64,000 nt of DNA, from assembly GCA_900155495.1 (NCBI GenBank), contig FTLJ01000642.1, forward strand, positions 1 through 64,000. The letters run 5' to 3'. The stretch comes from Porogramme epimiltina (lineage: Eukaryota; Basidiomycota; Agaricomycetes; Polyporales; Polyporaceae). Made by a program: the position numbers and the translations under genes. Position 1 is the first letter of the stretch, and each line of letters begins with the position of its first letter. Of this stretch, positions 33,838 to 47,800 are shown piece by piece. The notes under the pieces were generated by a model. The model searched no databases, was not told the DNA's origin, and saw only the letters and a program-made list of their open reading frames with translations.

Positions 33838-35696
33838 CTAGACTTGGAGCAGCGACGAGAACAAGCCGTCGATCTGTTCCTCGTGCCACTCTCCTCCCAC
33901 GGCCGGCACAGGAACCATAAAGTTCTGCAACTTAGCGTGCACCTCGTATCGCAGCTTCCGCCCCTTGCTCGCCTTCGTGTCCACCGTCTTCTTCCGCTTC
34001 GCCTTGCGCTCCCGCTGCTCGATCTGCCACTGCGCCTCCCCCTGCCCCTCACCGCCTCCCCGCCCTGCGATCACGTCCCGCAGGAGCTGCTGATAGTAGT
34101 CCGTGTCGTCGAACAGCTCCTCGTCCAATGCATCTCCCCCCTCTTCGTCCGCAGACCGCACTTGTCCGATCCGCGTCTGCCTGTCCTTCCTCTTCCGCGT
34201 CCGGTCCAGCAGCTTCGCCCCGTCCGCTCGTAGCAAGTCGTCCACGAGCCCGACGACCCCGACCTGGGCCCGCTTCCCATCTCGCATGAACGAGCCCCGG
34301 TTGTCCGGCAGCAGCACGTTCGGGGCCACCGCCTGCACTTTTGCCGACCATTTCGACAACGTGTCGACGGCCCACGGGTGGTACGCCGCTTCCAGAGCCG
34401 ATGCAGAGGCGGAGACGTCCTCTAGCGCGGTCCCGTACTCCCGCGCGAAGTCCGAGGCCGCCTCGACCTTGCGTCGTTTCCGCGGTGGGGCTTCTATCGA
34501 TTCATTTACCCGCAGGAGATCCTGTACACGCCGCCGCATGTGAGATTTTGCTGCATCGAGAAGGGGGGAGGCGTAGGGAAGGGACGCGGAGTGACGCACC
34601 TCCTGGAGAGAGAACAGCTCTTCTGTGAGGCTTCCGGCCACATCGAGCATGCTCTCCAATGCCTCGCGGGTAGAAGGTGTTGTGGCATAGTGCGGTAGAT
34701 CCTTCGGCTGTCAGAGCGCGTTGAGACTAGGGCGATCGAGAGGGAGCGTGCGTGGGGTGGGCTTACCAATGGGAGCCGGTTGGCGGCGGTGACCGCCTTT
34801 TGTAGCTGTATGCGTGCGTCGAGCAACGCATCCCACAAAGCCTGGTCCGCGATTACGGCAGGCGATATGAGAACGCCGCGAGGCGTGGAAGGAGAGATGG
34901 ACTCACAATCTGGCGCGAGACGGCGCGCCCCTTTTTCTTGTCTGCCTCGTGTGTAATGCGAAGATTCGAGGCGATATCGCCCTCTGGCTGGGGCTCGCCC
35001 GGTGCAGTTACCGGTCCTTCCGGACTTCCAGCGCTGTTGATGGACTGAGAAGTGGCGGCGGCCGACCTGAGGTGCTTTCGCGAGGGTGAAGTTGCGCGCG
35101 GCGTCTCGCTTTCGGAGCCTGAGCCGGACGCGTTTTCTTGTGAGATTTCGTCATCTTCTACTGTGCTGCGCAATTCTTCGTCCACCTCTACGCCGTTTTC
35201 GCTGTGCTCATCGGCCTCCCCTTCGAGCCCGACGTCCTCTTCGAGCTCGTCGGGATCTCCGTCTTCTTCGGCGCTGCTTTGGTCGCTGTATTCATATAGT
35301 TGTCTGCGAGAAGTGCGAACACCGTCGTATTTGGGGTCGTTGACGCTCTCATGTAGTTTACGTAGTGAGGAAGGGCTGGAAGAGGGTCAGGCTGGGGACG
35401 TTGAATAGGGGCGAGGGACTCACGCGACATCAATATAGTGGTGGGTAGCAGCAGAACGATCGATGGACAATCGATGTTCGGAGGGGTCGAATCCTGCGAG
35501 CGTATCCTCGGGGTCGAGGTCTGGTGATCGAGGGAAGTTAGGCGCGACTGACATGAGGACCGGGGGGAGAGGAAGGCACGAACCGACGGGCGCAGGCTGG
35601 TCGAGCTCTGCGAGCTGGTCCTTGAGGGAGATGCCTGCGGGGCGGTCACGACGGGGTATATGCTGCGGAGGGGCAGAGGGACGCACGGGGGGCCAT
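33838..35696 (-). CDS. BFR2: BFR2/AATF ribosome biogenesis factor
   Basis: Seven exons: 35696-35687 (10 nt), 35634-35584, 35520-35424, 35375-34907, 34841-34767, 34707-34600 and 34521-33838; 497 residues. The first exon encodes only MAP plus one base and joins to RISLKDQLAELDQPAPV, the family's conserved opening. Without it the frame has no nearby ATG. Next are DLDPEDTLAGFDPSEH, an acidic Ser/Glu region, and the AATF domain (QIALWDALLDARIQLQKAV, then LFSLQEDLLRVNESIE, then KRRKVE). The C-terminal Traube domain has VDTKASKGRKLRYEVHAKLQNF. Yeast Bfr2 is an early 90S/small-subunit processome factor needed for A0-A2 cleavage in the nucleolus. The last intron (34599-34522, 78 nt) is stopless and a multiple of three, but skipping it restores the conserved junction. 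Confidence 0.93.
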
Positions 35697-35955
35697 CGAG
35701 GGGCGCGGGGCGGCAGAGGAGGGGAGAGCAAAGACGAGGACGAGGAGACGCGAGGAGGATGGTGGGCCGGAAGAGGCAGGCGGGGACCGGGCGGCTGGGC
35801 GGGGCTGATGGGGGCCCAGGAAATTGAAAGAGGCGGACGGGCGGGTTGCGGTTGTCTCTGTCCCCCTCGAAGCATCGACGCTTCGTCCCCTCCTTGCCTC
35901 GTTCTCGCTGCCATCCTGGATTTATACCTCCAGAACAGATGCTCTCTTGCGCACA
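35697..35955. promoter_or_regulatory. Compact bidirectional promoter, BFR2 and acidic nuclear-type gene
   Basis: Only 259 bases separate the two start codons, so both leaders and the promoters share this stretch. No TATA box is obvious. G-rich runs lie on the BFR2 side. Confidence 0.6.
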
Positions 35956-38900
35956 ATGCCCAAAAAGTTTCTTTCTCAACGTGAGTCCCCCCTCTTTTCT
36001 GGCTCAACTTTCATCATCCGTCCACTCGGTCGTCACCATCGCCCGAAACATCTTCCCCCCTCAGCCCCCTCTCCCCGGCTCCCTCGTCCCGACCCGGCCT
36101 CGCCCCCTCAGCCCAGTCTTTCCTTTCATCTCTCACCACTCCCTGCTTTTTGCGATCCTGATCTCATCCTCCGCTGCTTCTGCGTCCACCTTCCCTCCAC
36201 GACTCCCTGATCGACAACGCCCTGACTACATCGCCCTCTCCCTACAGATCCCCAGAAAAAGCAAGTTTCGCCAATGTCGTTTCCTCATGCCCATATCGTA
36301 AATCGCACAGTTCCCCTCTCCAATCACAGTCCCCTTCAGGACGACGACGACGACGACCTCGACGACATCTGTCCCGTATGCGAGAGCGAGTGCACGTGCC
36401 CCAAAAAGTCCGCGGCCCCTCCCGTCCCCCTGCCTTTAACATCCTCTACGACTTCTTCCTTGCCCTTGGCAGCCCCGCCAGCCGCCGCGGGCAAACGCCC
36501 GCTCAAGATCAAGCTCACTCTCCCGCCCAAACTCCAGTCCCGCCCCAAATCGCAGGCGACTCACCCCGGTGCGTCAAGCGCCCACATCGGTCCCGCCCCT
36601 CACGATGCGGGTCCGTCCTCGTCCGGGAAGGCAGCCGCCGGCGCCGGCGCATCCGCTACCAAACGGCGCGGCCGTCCTCCCAAGGCCCTCCCCACCAAGT
36701 ACAACGCGAAGAAGAGAGCGGCGGCAGACGACATGGATTACAAGGCCAGAGGCACGACCGGGACGTCCATGCTCGTCCGCCGCCCGTACCACCCACCCGC
36801 CGCAGCGCCCGCCGCGAGCACGTCCACTGCTGACCTGAGCGACAGCACGCTCTCCGACTACCCGACGTTCGTTCCCGCTGCGAGCGAGTCCACACACTCC
36901 AGCTCGTCCGAGTCGTCTGATACCTCGATCGACTCGGACACGGACGAGGAGGAGCACTTCGTCGTGCACAACGACGAGCCGCGGCACTCCACAAAGCTGC
37001 TCCCAAGCCATGTGGGACACCGGAAACGCGAGAAGGGAGGCGGGAACAGGTGGGAGATCAGGCCGCGGAAGAAGTCAGTTGGTGCAGGTGAAGAGGAGGA
37101 GTCTTCTTCAGACAGCGGCGAGTCTTCGGAGGACTCATCTGAAGGTGGCGACGACGAAGAGGAAGAGGAGGAAGAGGAAGCGGAAGCGGACGTGGAAGAG
37201 GATTTGGAAGCCATTGGAATGGTTGAGGAGGACGGGGATCTTCACGAGGAAACACATAGCCGCATCGGCGTCTCCTTCCCGGGCACCGGCTGGAGCGACG
37301 ACGAAGAGGAGTCTTTCGACGCCGACATTTTCTTTGCCAACCTTGACTCGGATTCGGGCGCCTCGTCTCCTGAAGCCAACTACGCAAGCCTTCGCGCCTT
37401 CCCCGGCGAGGACGTCGAGCTCGACAACTCGATCTCGACCGAGGAGGAAGATGCCCTTTTGCTCATGGACATCGACTCCACTGTTCAACTCCGTCGCGGG
37501 GACGGCGAGTTCGAAATTGGTGTTGGCCTTGACAGCCTGTCCTTCCCATGGGATAGGCAGATCTTTCTTCCCGACGAGCAGTTCGGGCTCCCGCTCAGCC
37601 TGCACATCCCCGACGAAGATGAAGAGATGGCTTCCTTCTCTGGCTCTGAGGCAACAGCGTCCTGGGACGCAGCCACCGTCGTCCTCCAGGAGAGTGATGG
37701 TGATACCACTGAGGATGAACTCGTGGACTCTGACGGCCTTCCCAACTCTCAAGCGATGATGCTCTTCAGGTGGCCGACGACAATCTCGGCCATCGACCCC
37801 CTCTCTACACTCAGCCCTTCACCGATACGGGACCCACCTGTAAACGCCTCCCCGAGCACTCGCATCGCCCTCGCGTCGATCTCCATGCAGCACCGCTCGC
37901 CCCCACCAACACCGAGTCCTGCGGACATCCTCGCCGGCCGTGTGTCCATAGACGACCTTGAGGACATCGAGATGGAGAAGATGGAGAAGAAAGCCAGTGC
38001 ACGTGTCAGGAGGAGGCGAGAGAGCGGCGTCCCTATCATGGGCGAGTTCACCATCCAGGACGTGTATTCGGGGCCGAGGACGGCGGTCGTCGCCCCTGGT
38101 AATGAGGTTCCGAGCTTCTATCCCCGGCCTATGCGTGTTCCTCGGCCCATCGAACCCGTCTGCGACGAGAACATGACCATGCAAACGGAGGTAAGCACTC
38201 ATTCGACAACGTGGAACACGTACTCATCTTGGTTGTGTTAGGACTCCTCAATGTCCATCATGGGCCCCCCTCTCACTACCGAGTCCTCGGAGGAGATCCA
38301 GGAACAGGAGCATCAGTCTTATGCTTCCGACATGTCTTCGACGGAAGCTATCGAACTCGACGACGTGCTTGATGCGTCCTTATTAGACTCCGAGCCATCT
38401 GGTCAGGACTTCGACACCGACGTTCCGGACTCACAGTCACAGTCAAGCCCGCTTAAGCCTGGTGCTAGCCCGCACATGCACAACCTCTCTCGATGGGATC
38501 GTATTCCAATGGCCACCTTCCGCCGCACCCGCGAGAGCGCCACAGCCTCGGGTGTGGACGGCGCGGCGTCGGATAGTGGTCTTGGTGCGTTGCAGTACCG
38601 CGGGATCGGCACGATGATGGGTGGAATGTCGCTCTTTACGCCGCCGCGGCCGCTGGGGCTGGACAAGATGTCCCGCGCGGCTGCACGCAAGAAGAAGGGT
38701 CGCCATTCGCACGGGTCGTCGCCCACGTTGCTGCCTGCCCGCGACGGCGTGCTTGGGTCGCCGTTTGTGCCGGCATCGGGCTCTGGCTCGTCGCACAACG
38801 GTCACAAGAATCAATCGAAGAAGGACACGAAGAGAGAGAAAGCGATGATGAAGCGCAAGATGGCGACGAAGGCGTCGCAGCACCGGTACCACCCGCCACT

Positions 38901-39012
38901 CAAGGGCCACCACAACCACCATCCGAACCAGAAAAGTAGGGCGACGAATGCGGTCCAGCGAACGAGCTTCATGTCTGGATCCAGCTCGTCGATCCCCTCT
39001 CTTGCCATATAA
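35956..39012 (+). CDS. Large acidic, low-complexity protein; possible IFH1/CRF1-type co-regulator
   Basis: Preferred model: exons 35956-35980, 36248-36297, 36340-38190 and 38242-39012, 898 residues. An alternative start at 36274, or ATG 35939 spliced straight to 36340, cannot be excluded. A cysteine cluster, ICPVCESECTCPKK, follows an Asp run near residue 30. Lys/Pro-rich patches (KRPLKIKLTLPP, KRRGRPPKALPTKY, an AT-hook-like GRPPK) are followed by a very acidic region. Conserved-looking blocks come after it: WSDDEEESFDADIFFANLDS, EEDALLLMDIDS, SGVPIMGEFTIQDVYSGPRT, RWDRIPMATFRRTRE. The tail is basic and His/Lys-rich. The acidic 'FF.NL' and 'ALLLMD' blocks recall the CRF1/IFH1 domain of ribosomal-protein gene co-regulators, but that link is weak. 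Nuclear location is inferred from the basic patches. Confidence 0.7.
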
Positions 39013-39740
39013 TCGGTTACTGAACGTCGATCTGTATCTTCGCTCGCCCATTCTACCATGACATCCTGGTCCCCCGGTTTCTCGTTTTGCTCCCCTTTAA
39101 CCCGACCCGTTCGTTTCCTGGCCGGTTAACTTAATATGCGACGTTACGCGTCCGCGTTCAGTATTCTCTAGTCGATCTGTACCATCTGTCTGCTGCTGAT
39201 GATAAGCATTCGTCGGCGCTGCTTCCCCCTCGTTCGTATGTACCACCATAGGTCTCATGTGCATCTTCCCCGCTCCCTCCTTACGTCCATCGCTTTCGCT
39301 CTCGTCCCCACTCCCATCCCAGTGCCACTTTTGTCTTATTCTCCATCGATGACGACTTGTCCATGCAATGTTCCACCACCCATCCATCCCCCACTGTCCA
39401 ATCGCACACTCCCCGGTTCTCCATATGTTCACGAGTGTTTCCAACTGCAAAGTCGAATGTACATAGCTGCTCCAAACGAATCCAAAAGACTTTTCTCCTC
39501 TCAATCGACAAGGCTGCGTACGCCGTAGATGAGCGTTGTTGAGAGCGGAGCCCAAACGCGAGGGGAAGCGCGTTTGATACAGGCACGTGCACGTGTTCAT
39601 GTACGTCTTCTGGACGATCGAGTTCGCTTTCGCCCGGTCTCCATATACCCTTCCTCTCCTTCCCACCTCCGCCACGCTAGCACTCCGTCTCGAGCACCCA
39701 CCTCAGCCTCCTTGTCTTTCACTCCACTCCAGCCAAGCCA
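39013..39740. promoter_or_regulatory. Intergenic: promoter of the Rho3-like gene
   Basis: 728-base same-strand spacer. The part before 39741 is pyrimidine-rich. The minus-strand open frame across it shows no family features. Confidence 0.5.
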
Positions 39741-40938
39741 ATGGCAAAGTACAAGAAATCGTCGATGACCCCCTCGTTCGGCCGCGCCCGCCCCGTATGC
39801 ATGCATTCACCCCGTCTTGGCGCCCTCCGCTTCCCGCTCAATCCGGTCTTCCCTCAGGTACAACGCAAGGTGGTCGTGTGCGGGGATGGTGCTTGCGGTG
39901 CGCACACTCGGTCTTTCTTACTGGATCCCGCTGACTCCCGGCCGCAGGCAAGACGTCCCTCCTCAATGTCTTCACCCGCGGCTGGTTCTCCGATGTCTAG
40001 TGCGTTTTCCCTTTACCCCACCCCATTTTCCCTGCTGACCCCCACGTTCTCTCTAGCGAACCGACGGTGTTTGAGAACTTCGTCCATGATCTCTCCGTCG
40101 ATGACCAACTCGTGGAGCTCAGTCTGTGGGACACTGCCGGTGCGTTCTTCCCGTCGTGGGTTCTGCACGTTCTCGGCGGCAAAGCTCAGGTGTCTATCGT
40201 TCATTAGGCCAAGAGGAGTTCGATCGCCTCCGGTCATTAAGCTACGCCGAAACCCATATCATCATGTTGTGCTTCTCGGTGAGCCGCTCTTCACTTCACA
40301 CCACGCGGTGGCGCAGCGGAACTGACCCCGGCGTTCATTCCCATGCTTGCGGTACTGCCAGGTGGACAACCCCACGTCCTTAGAAAACGTTGAGATCAAG
40401 GTTCGTCTGTGCATGCGCACGCACCACGGATCTGTCGCTCATGGGTCTTCTAGTGGATTCCGGAGATCTTGGAGTATTGTCCTGGGGTCAAGGTATGTTC
40501 CGATAGCCTTTTAGCCTTCCAGGTCCCGGCTCAATACATACTGCTGCCCTCGTCAGCTCGTTCTCGTTGGTATGTCTGCCTCTCCGTTGTTCGCACCGCA
40601 GTTGCTCATATACCTGAAGCGCTCAAATGCGATCTCCGTGAAGACCAAGAAACTGTGACCCGGCTAGCTCGCTTCGGTACGCACACCGTGCAGTACGAAG
40701 AAGGTCTCACTGTCGCTCGTCGTATACGCGCGTCACGCTATCTCGGTATGTCTGACCTGCTTATATGATGCATCTCCCTCATTCCTCACCCCTTGCCCTC
40801 CTAACAGAGTGCAGCTCAAAACACAACAGAGGCGTCAACGAGGTCTTCTACGAGTCTGCGCGAGTGTCACTCAGCACGCGCGCAAAGGGTGCTGGGGGTT
40901 ACGGCAGCGGTAGTAAGGGCGGTTGCATCATTGCTTAA
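39741..40938 (+). CDS. RHO3: Rho3-like small GTPase
   Basis: Ten exons: 39741-39794, 39858-39897, 39948-39999, 40057-40139, 40208-40278, 40362-40400, 40454-40492, 40557-40569 (13 nt), 40620-40745 and 40808-40938; 215 residues. P-loop GDGACGKTS, effector loop VYEPTVFENF (joined across the 39999/40057 splice), DTAGQEEFDRLRSLSY, VALKCDLRE in place of the Ras NKxD, and ECSSKHNRGVNE are all present. The C-terminus CIIA is a CAAX box for prenylation. The Rho insert region (VTRLARFGTHTVQYEEGL) and the YPTVY-like context fit fungal Rho3 rather than Rho1 or Cdc42. Rho3 controls polarised exocytosis and actin at hyphal tips. A Rho GAP of the BEM3 type lies 16 kb away, but nothing in the sequence pairs them. 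Confidence 0.9.
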
Positions 40939-41576
40939 GACCTTTCCTTCTGTTCGTCCAGAGATTGGGACAGCAGCGCTGCGTCATTTGCCTTGTATTT
41001 ATATACTACCTCATCACATCCCCCATACCCACACGCATCTTTACACCTGTCTTACCCTACTTCATCCTAATTTCCTACTGCTGATGACCGTTATGCTATA
41101 TGATGTGAATTGTAACCGTGCTATCGTGTATTTCAGTCTCGTCGTCTTTGGTATAAGGATATCGGATTATTCGGTGGACATCCACACTCTAGCAGTGTGC
41201 TTACGCGGCACGGGAAAGTGCCGTTGAGACACAGCCCTTCCAACCTAGCGTGGGTGATACATGGATCTATCACAGCTTGAAGCAGGCTTCGAAGAGTGAC
41301 AACCATCTTCAATTCGCAACGTCGCAACACAACTGGAAGAATCCCACTAGTACTTGGTAAGCTGATGTCATGTCGCCTCTCTGTTCGTAAAACCTCATAT
41401 ACAGAAAGAGCAACCACATGTTCCGTACCCTCGGCGATGGTGAAGCGGACGGAGAGGGGAGGGAGCAAGTATGGGAGAGAAGTGCGTCGACGGGGGGGGG
41501 AAGTACGAAACTGGAAAAGGATACGGGGGGATGCTACAACACCTATCAAAACAACAACGCGACGACTTCATCTCTC
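40939..41576. other. Convergent 3' region between RHO3 and PAB1
   Basis: 638 bases holding the two 3' UTRs. The part near 40990-41160 is AT-rich, and a G9 run lies near 41490. No gene is visible. Confidence 0.5.
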
Positions 41577-43892
<2,316 letters not shown>

Positions 43893-44843
43893 TGTGGATT
43901 TTGTGAGTATATGGGGTCGTTACTGCTTTGTAGACTTTTCTGCGACTGGCATAGAACAAGTGAGTTAGAGGGCAGGTTGAGGACGAAAAATTGCGAGGGG
44001 TGCATACACAGGAGGCGACAGAGCAACTGCTTTTTTGATTTTTTGTATATGGGATTTTTTGGTTGAGTTTTGACCTAGGGGGAGGGAACATGAGCACACG
44101 CGACGGGAAGGAGGGGGCGGGAGGGGCAGACCTTGAATGATGGTTGAGGAGAACAGGCGAGCCAGGCGGACGAGATCTATACTCTCCTCGTTCAAACTCC
44201 GACCAGCGGGCGCCTGTGCCACATGCACAAAGCTCGTGTTTCAATCGAGGCTTTTGTCCAGCCAGCCTATTGACCGCCTCTTGACTTATTGTTTATGTAC
44301 GCCCACACACCTCAAACCCGCATTGTGGAGCCGCCCCGCGCTGAGGCGAAAGGCCACAACCCCCGCGCTGGCCCGCGCGAAAGGGCATAGCTCGCGGTGA
44401 CGTCAACCTAGGGACAAGAAACCAGCCGTCGATTCACTGGACGGGGTGAAACATGGCGGAGAGGCTACTCCTCGCCGTCCTCGCCGGCATTTGCGACGAT
44501 TATTCGTGTGCTCCCCCAAATGTTGCCCTCGAGCGCGAGTGGGGTTTCAACTTTCTTGACCCGGCATGAGGCAGGGCACCAGAATCAGTGCCCAGTGATG
44601 GCGCATGCTGTCAGCGCAATGACCGCGCGGTACCTGTAGTGACCTCCTTACCGCTCCGAGTATGGCACTTGCCCGCTGTCCAAACGGCCCGCCTGCTCCC
44701 CATCCCCCCCTCGGTCTGCCAACCCCCACCGCCCTCCTTTACGTCCTCTGTCCTTTCTTTGTGGTTGCATACGGGCGAGAGTCAAACTAGCCTAGTCCTC
44801 CAGCCAGCTACGAGGTGCTCTACCTCCCACCGTCCAGAGAGCT
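43893..44843. promoter_or_regulatory. Divergent promoter between PAB1 and the MSC2-like gene
   Basis: 951 bases between divergent starts. The PAB1 side carries A-rich tracts on the transcribed strand. The MSC2 side (44690-44840) is C+T-rich. Confidence 0.55.
44031..44060 (-). promoter_or_regulatory. Oligo(A) tracts in the putative PAB1 5' leader
   Basis: On the minus (coding) strand three A6 runs occur within 30 bases (44060-44055, 44044-44039, 44036-44031), about 140-170 bases upstream of the PAB1 start. In animals and yeast PABP can bind A-rich sequence in its own 5' UTR and repress translation. Whether this stretch is in the mature leader is not known, since the transcription start is not visible. 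Confidence 0.45.
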
Positions 44844-47800
44844 ATGGACTCGGTCGACTCTCGTACTCGAGGCAAGATTTCCCTCCATCCGTCTGGCTCT
44901 CTCAACTCCTCGTAAGCCAATATGCCAATCGCGCCCCATGCCCCACTCATTCCATCTCGTGTTGCTGTCCAGCTCTGTCATATCTCGACGTCTCTTCGCT
45001 GACGTCTTGCTTGTTCTCTCTCTCAACGCGGGGAAGGACTACCTCCTCGCTGATGTCGGAGTCTTTTGGGTCCTCGTCAGGGTCCTTGCCTGTGGAGGGC
45101 TAGTCTCCATGATCTGGCTTGCTACTTCGGGACAGTCGCAGGCCAAACGTGTTACAGAGGTACGTGCACCCTGCGTCTCGCTTTCGCGCCCCGACCTCAA
45201 GAGAAAGCTAGTGGTCGGTTGTGGGTATGGCATCCCTACTGCTGTTCCTTCGGCACGCAGGACTATTCACGGCCCTCTACCGCTTGCCTCCAACTCGGTA
45301 CGTTTGCCCTCGTATGCTCGACCGGATCCGGATCCTCATGCGTGGTTCAGCGTGATCTTGTTTACCCATTTCTCCCCCATCTGGTTCAAGGCGTTGACTT
45401 CGTTCGCATCGGTGAGCACTCACTGCGGCAATGCGAATACACTCTAATGCACACGCAGGTCAAGCGAACGTCAATTATCCTCGCCTCCTTGGCACTCTCG
45501 TTCTTATGGGACGCTCGGTTCTCACCGTCCAATTTCGGGGCCTGCTTGCCGGCATACGGCGCAATAATAGTTGAAGCTTTGGCGTCTACTGCTCTGGAGC
45601 ATACAGCAGGGGTCCTGTCACCATCCGTCGGGCAAGCAGTTTGTGGAGCAGTGAGCGTCCTGGGGGCATGTATATTCAGCCTCCCGTTATACATGCTCAG
45701 GCACCTGCTGGTATGTCACTAGTGCTGTTCATCTCAACAAAATGAACTCACCGCTCCGACAGTTGTCTGACCACAGTCACCCGATGCCTACATTGTCCTC
45801 TCTCGCAGTGCTTCCATTCTTGGCCTACATCGTTTTATACCATGTGCCAAAATCGTCTGTGAGCACTAGTATCGCAGTTACATCACCCCGATACGTGGTG
45901 CTGTCTTACACAACGACCTACGCCACCGCCGTTCTATTTGGGTTTTTGGCCTTTGCCCACCGCCCAAATCTGGCCGATCTCGTTGTTCCCGGCCTGCTTC
46001 TTTATGGTAAGTACATTCTCGGTCTCCAGCGGGCTCTACTTATCTGTGCCACAGGGATGTACCCAGTTCACTCTGAACCTGCCATCAATGCCGGCTCATA
46101 CTACGCGTCGTCAACGCGGCTCATCCGCGCGTATCTCAAAGACATCCTATCCAACCCGGAATCACGCAAAATATTCTACTTCTTAATGCTTAATATGTGC
46201 TACATGTTGGTTCAGATGTTGTACGGTATATGGACGAATAGTCTAGGTCTCATTTCGGACGGTACGTCGGATGCGCCTCCTTCTGGACTCAAGCTGATAG
46301 TATGCTCCCATAGCAATACACATGGCGTTCGACTGCATGGCGATCGGCGTCGGTCTGATCGCTTCTGTTATGGCTCGTTGGCCTCCCAATGAACGGTTTA
46401 CTTACGGGTGCGTTCAATGGTAATAGTCAGCGTGCCGGCTCTGATAGACGACAGCTATGGTCGTATTGAGACACTATCGGGATTTGCGAACGGGATATTC
46501 CTGATTCTCATCTCGGTTTTCATCGTCTTCGAAGCAATTCAGCGATTGTACGTCCGTATTCACTCGAGCTCATACCCAAAGCCCTGATCGGCAACACCGC
46601 AGGTTGGATCCGCCAGAAATGAACACAAGTCAGCTACTCTTGGTCAGTTCCCTGGGCCTTGGAGTGAATTTGTTTGGCATGTTCGCAATGGGTGGGCACC
46701 ACCACGTAAGCAGCCATTCTTCAATGTGCAACGAAGCGACTCTCAACATCGTTCACAGGGCGGTCACTCTCACTCCCATGGCCATGGCCATAGTCATGCA
46801 CCGTCTGCCCCCTCCACTCCTATGTCGGCGGTACACAACCACAGTCATGATCATGGCCACAGCCACGATAATGGACACGACCATGGCCATGAACATGCTC
46901 ACGGCCACGATGCAAGCACTGAGCACTCTCATGATCACGGACATTCACACTCTCATACACACGGTGCTAGCAGTGATTGCGACGAGCATGCCCATACCCA
47001 AGCCGAGCCACACTCCCCCGACCATACTCATTCCCACTCGCACGCTCATCCGCCATCCCACTCCCACTCACCTACAACTCACGATCACTCACATTCACAC
47101 TCGCATTCCCCTACCGTTCCTGAAGATACCCACTCCCACTCTCACTCCACTCCCCCAACCTCCTCAAGGCCTGGTCTACACTCTCGCCACCAGTCGCTCG
47201 AGATCAAAGTCGCACCACCCCCGCCGCAGCTGTTGCACCCGGCACACGCGCGGCTACAGGCTCAAGCCGAGACTGAAGCCCTCCCCTCGCCGATCACGCC
47301 GAATTACAAGTTCGGGCACGACGACCACTACGAAACCCACCACGCCTCCGGGCACGCGCCGAATTTGCACGACCACTCGCACGTGCACGCGCACGAAGGG
47401 CACAGCGACAACATGCGCGGCGTCTTCCTCCACGTCATGGCCGTGCGTACCACCTCATCTCCATTGTCTTGCATCGCGACCTGACCGACCGATCGTCCTT
47501 AGGATACGCTCGGCTCCGTTGGTGTCATCGTCTCAACACTCCTCATTCAACTTTACGGCTGGACCGGCTTCGACCCTATTGCGTCGCTCTTCATCGCCAT
47601 CCTCATCGCTGGGAGTGTCATACCCCTCGTAATCGACACTGGTAAGGTGCTCGCACTCGACCTCAACAATAAAGAGAAATCTATCCGGGACGGCCTGACT
47701 GAGGTACGTTGTCTGCCTCCAGCCAATACAACTTAATCCTCACCCCTTAACGCGTTACAGCTCGGCTCTGTAGAAGGCCTCGCGTCTCATTCCACTCCTC

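Noticed and set aside
35939..35980. Alternative start MLSCAQCPKSFF for the acidic nuclear-type gene
   Set aside because: It works only if spliced directly to 36340 and leaves out the exon 36248-36297. The MPKKFLSQ start at 35956 fits the phase of that exon. Kept as an alternative only.
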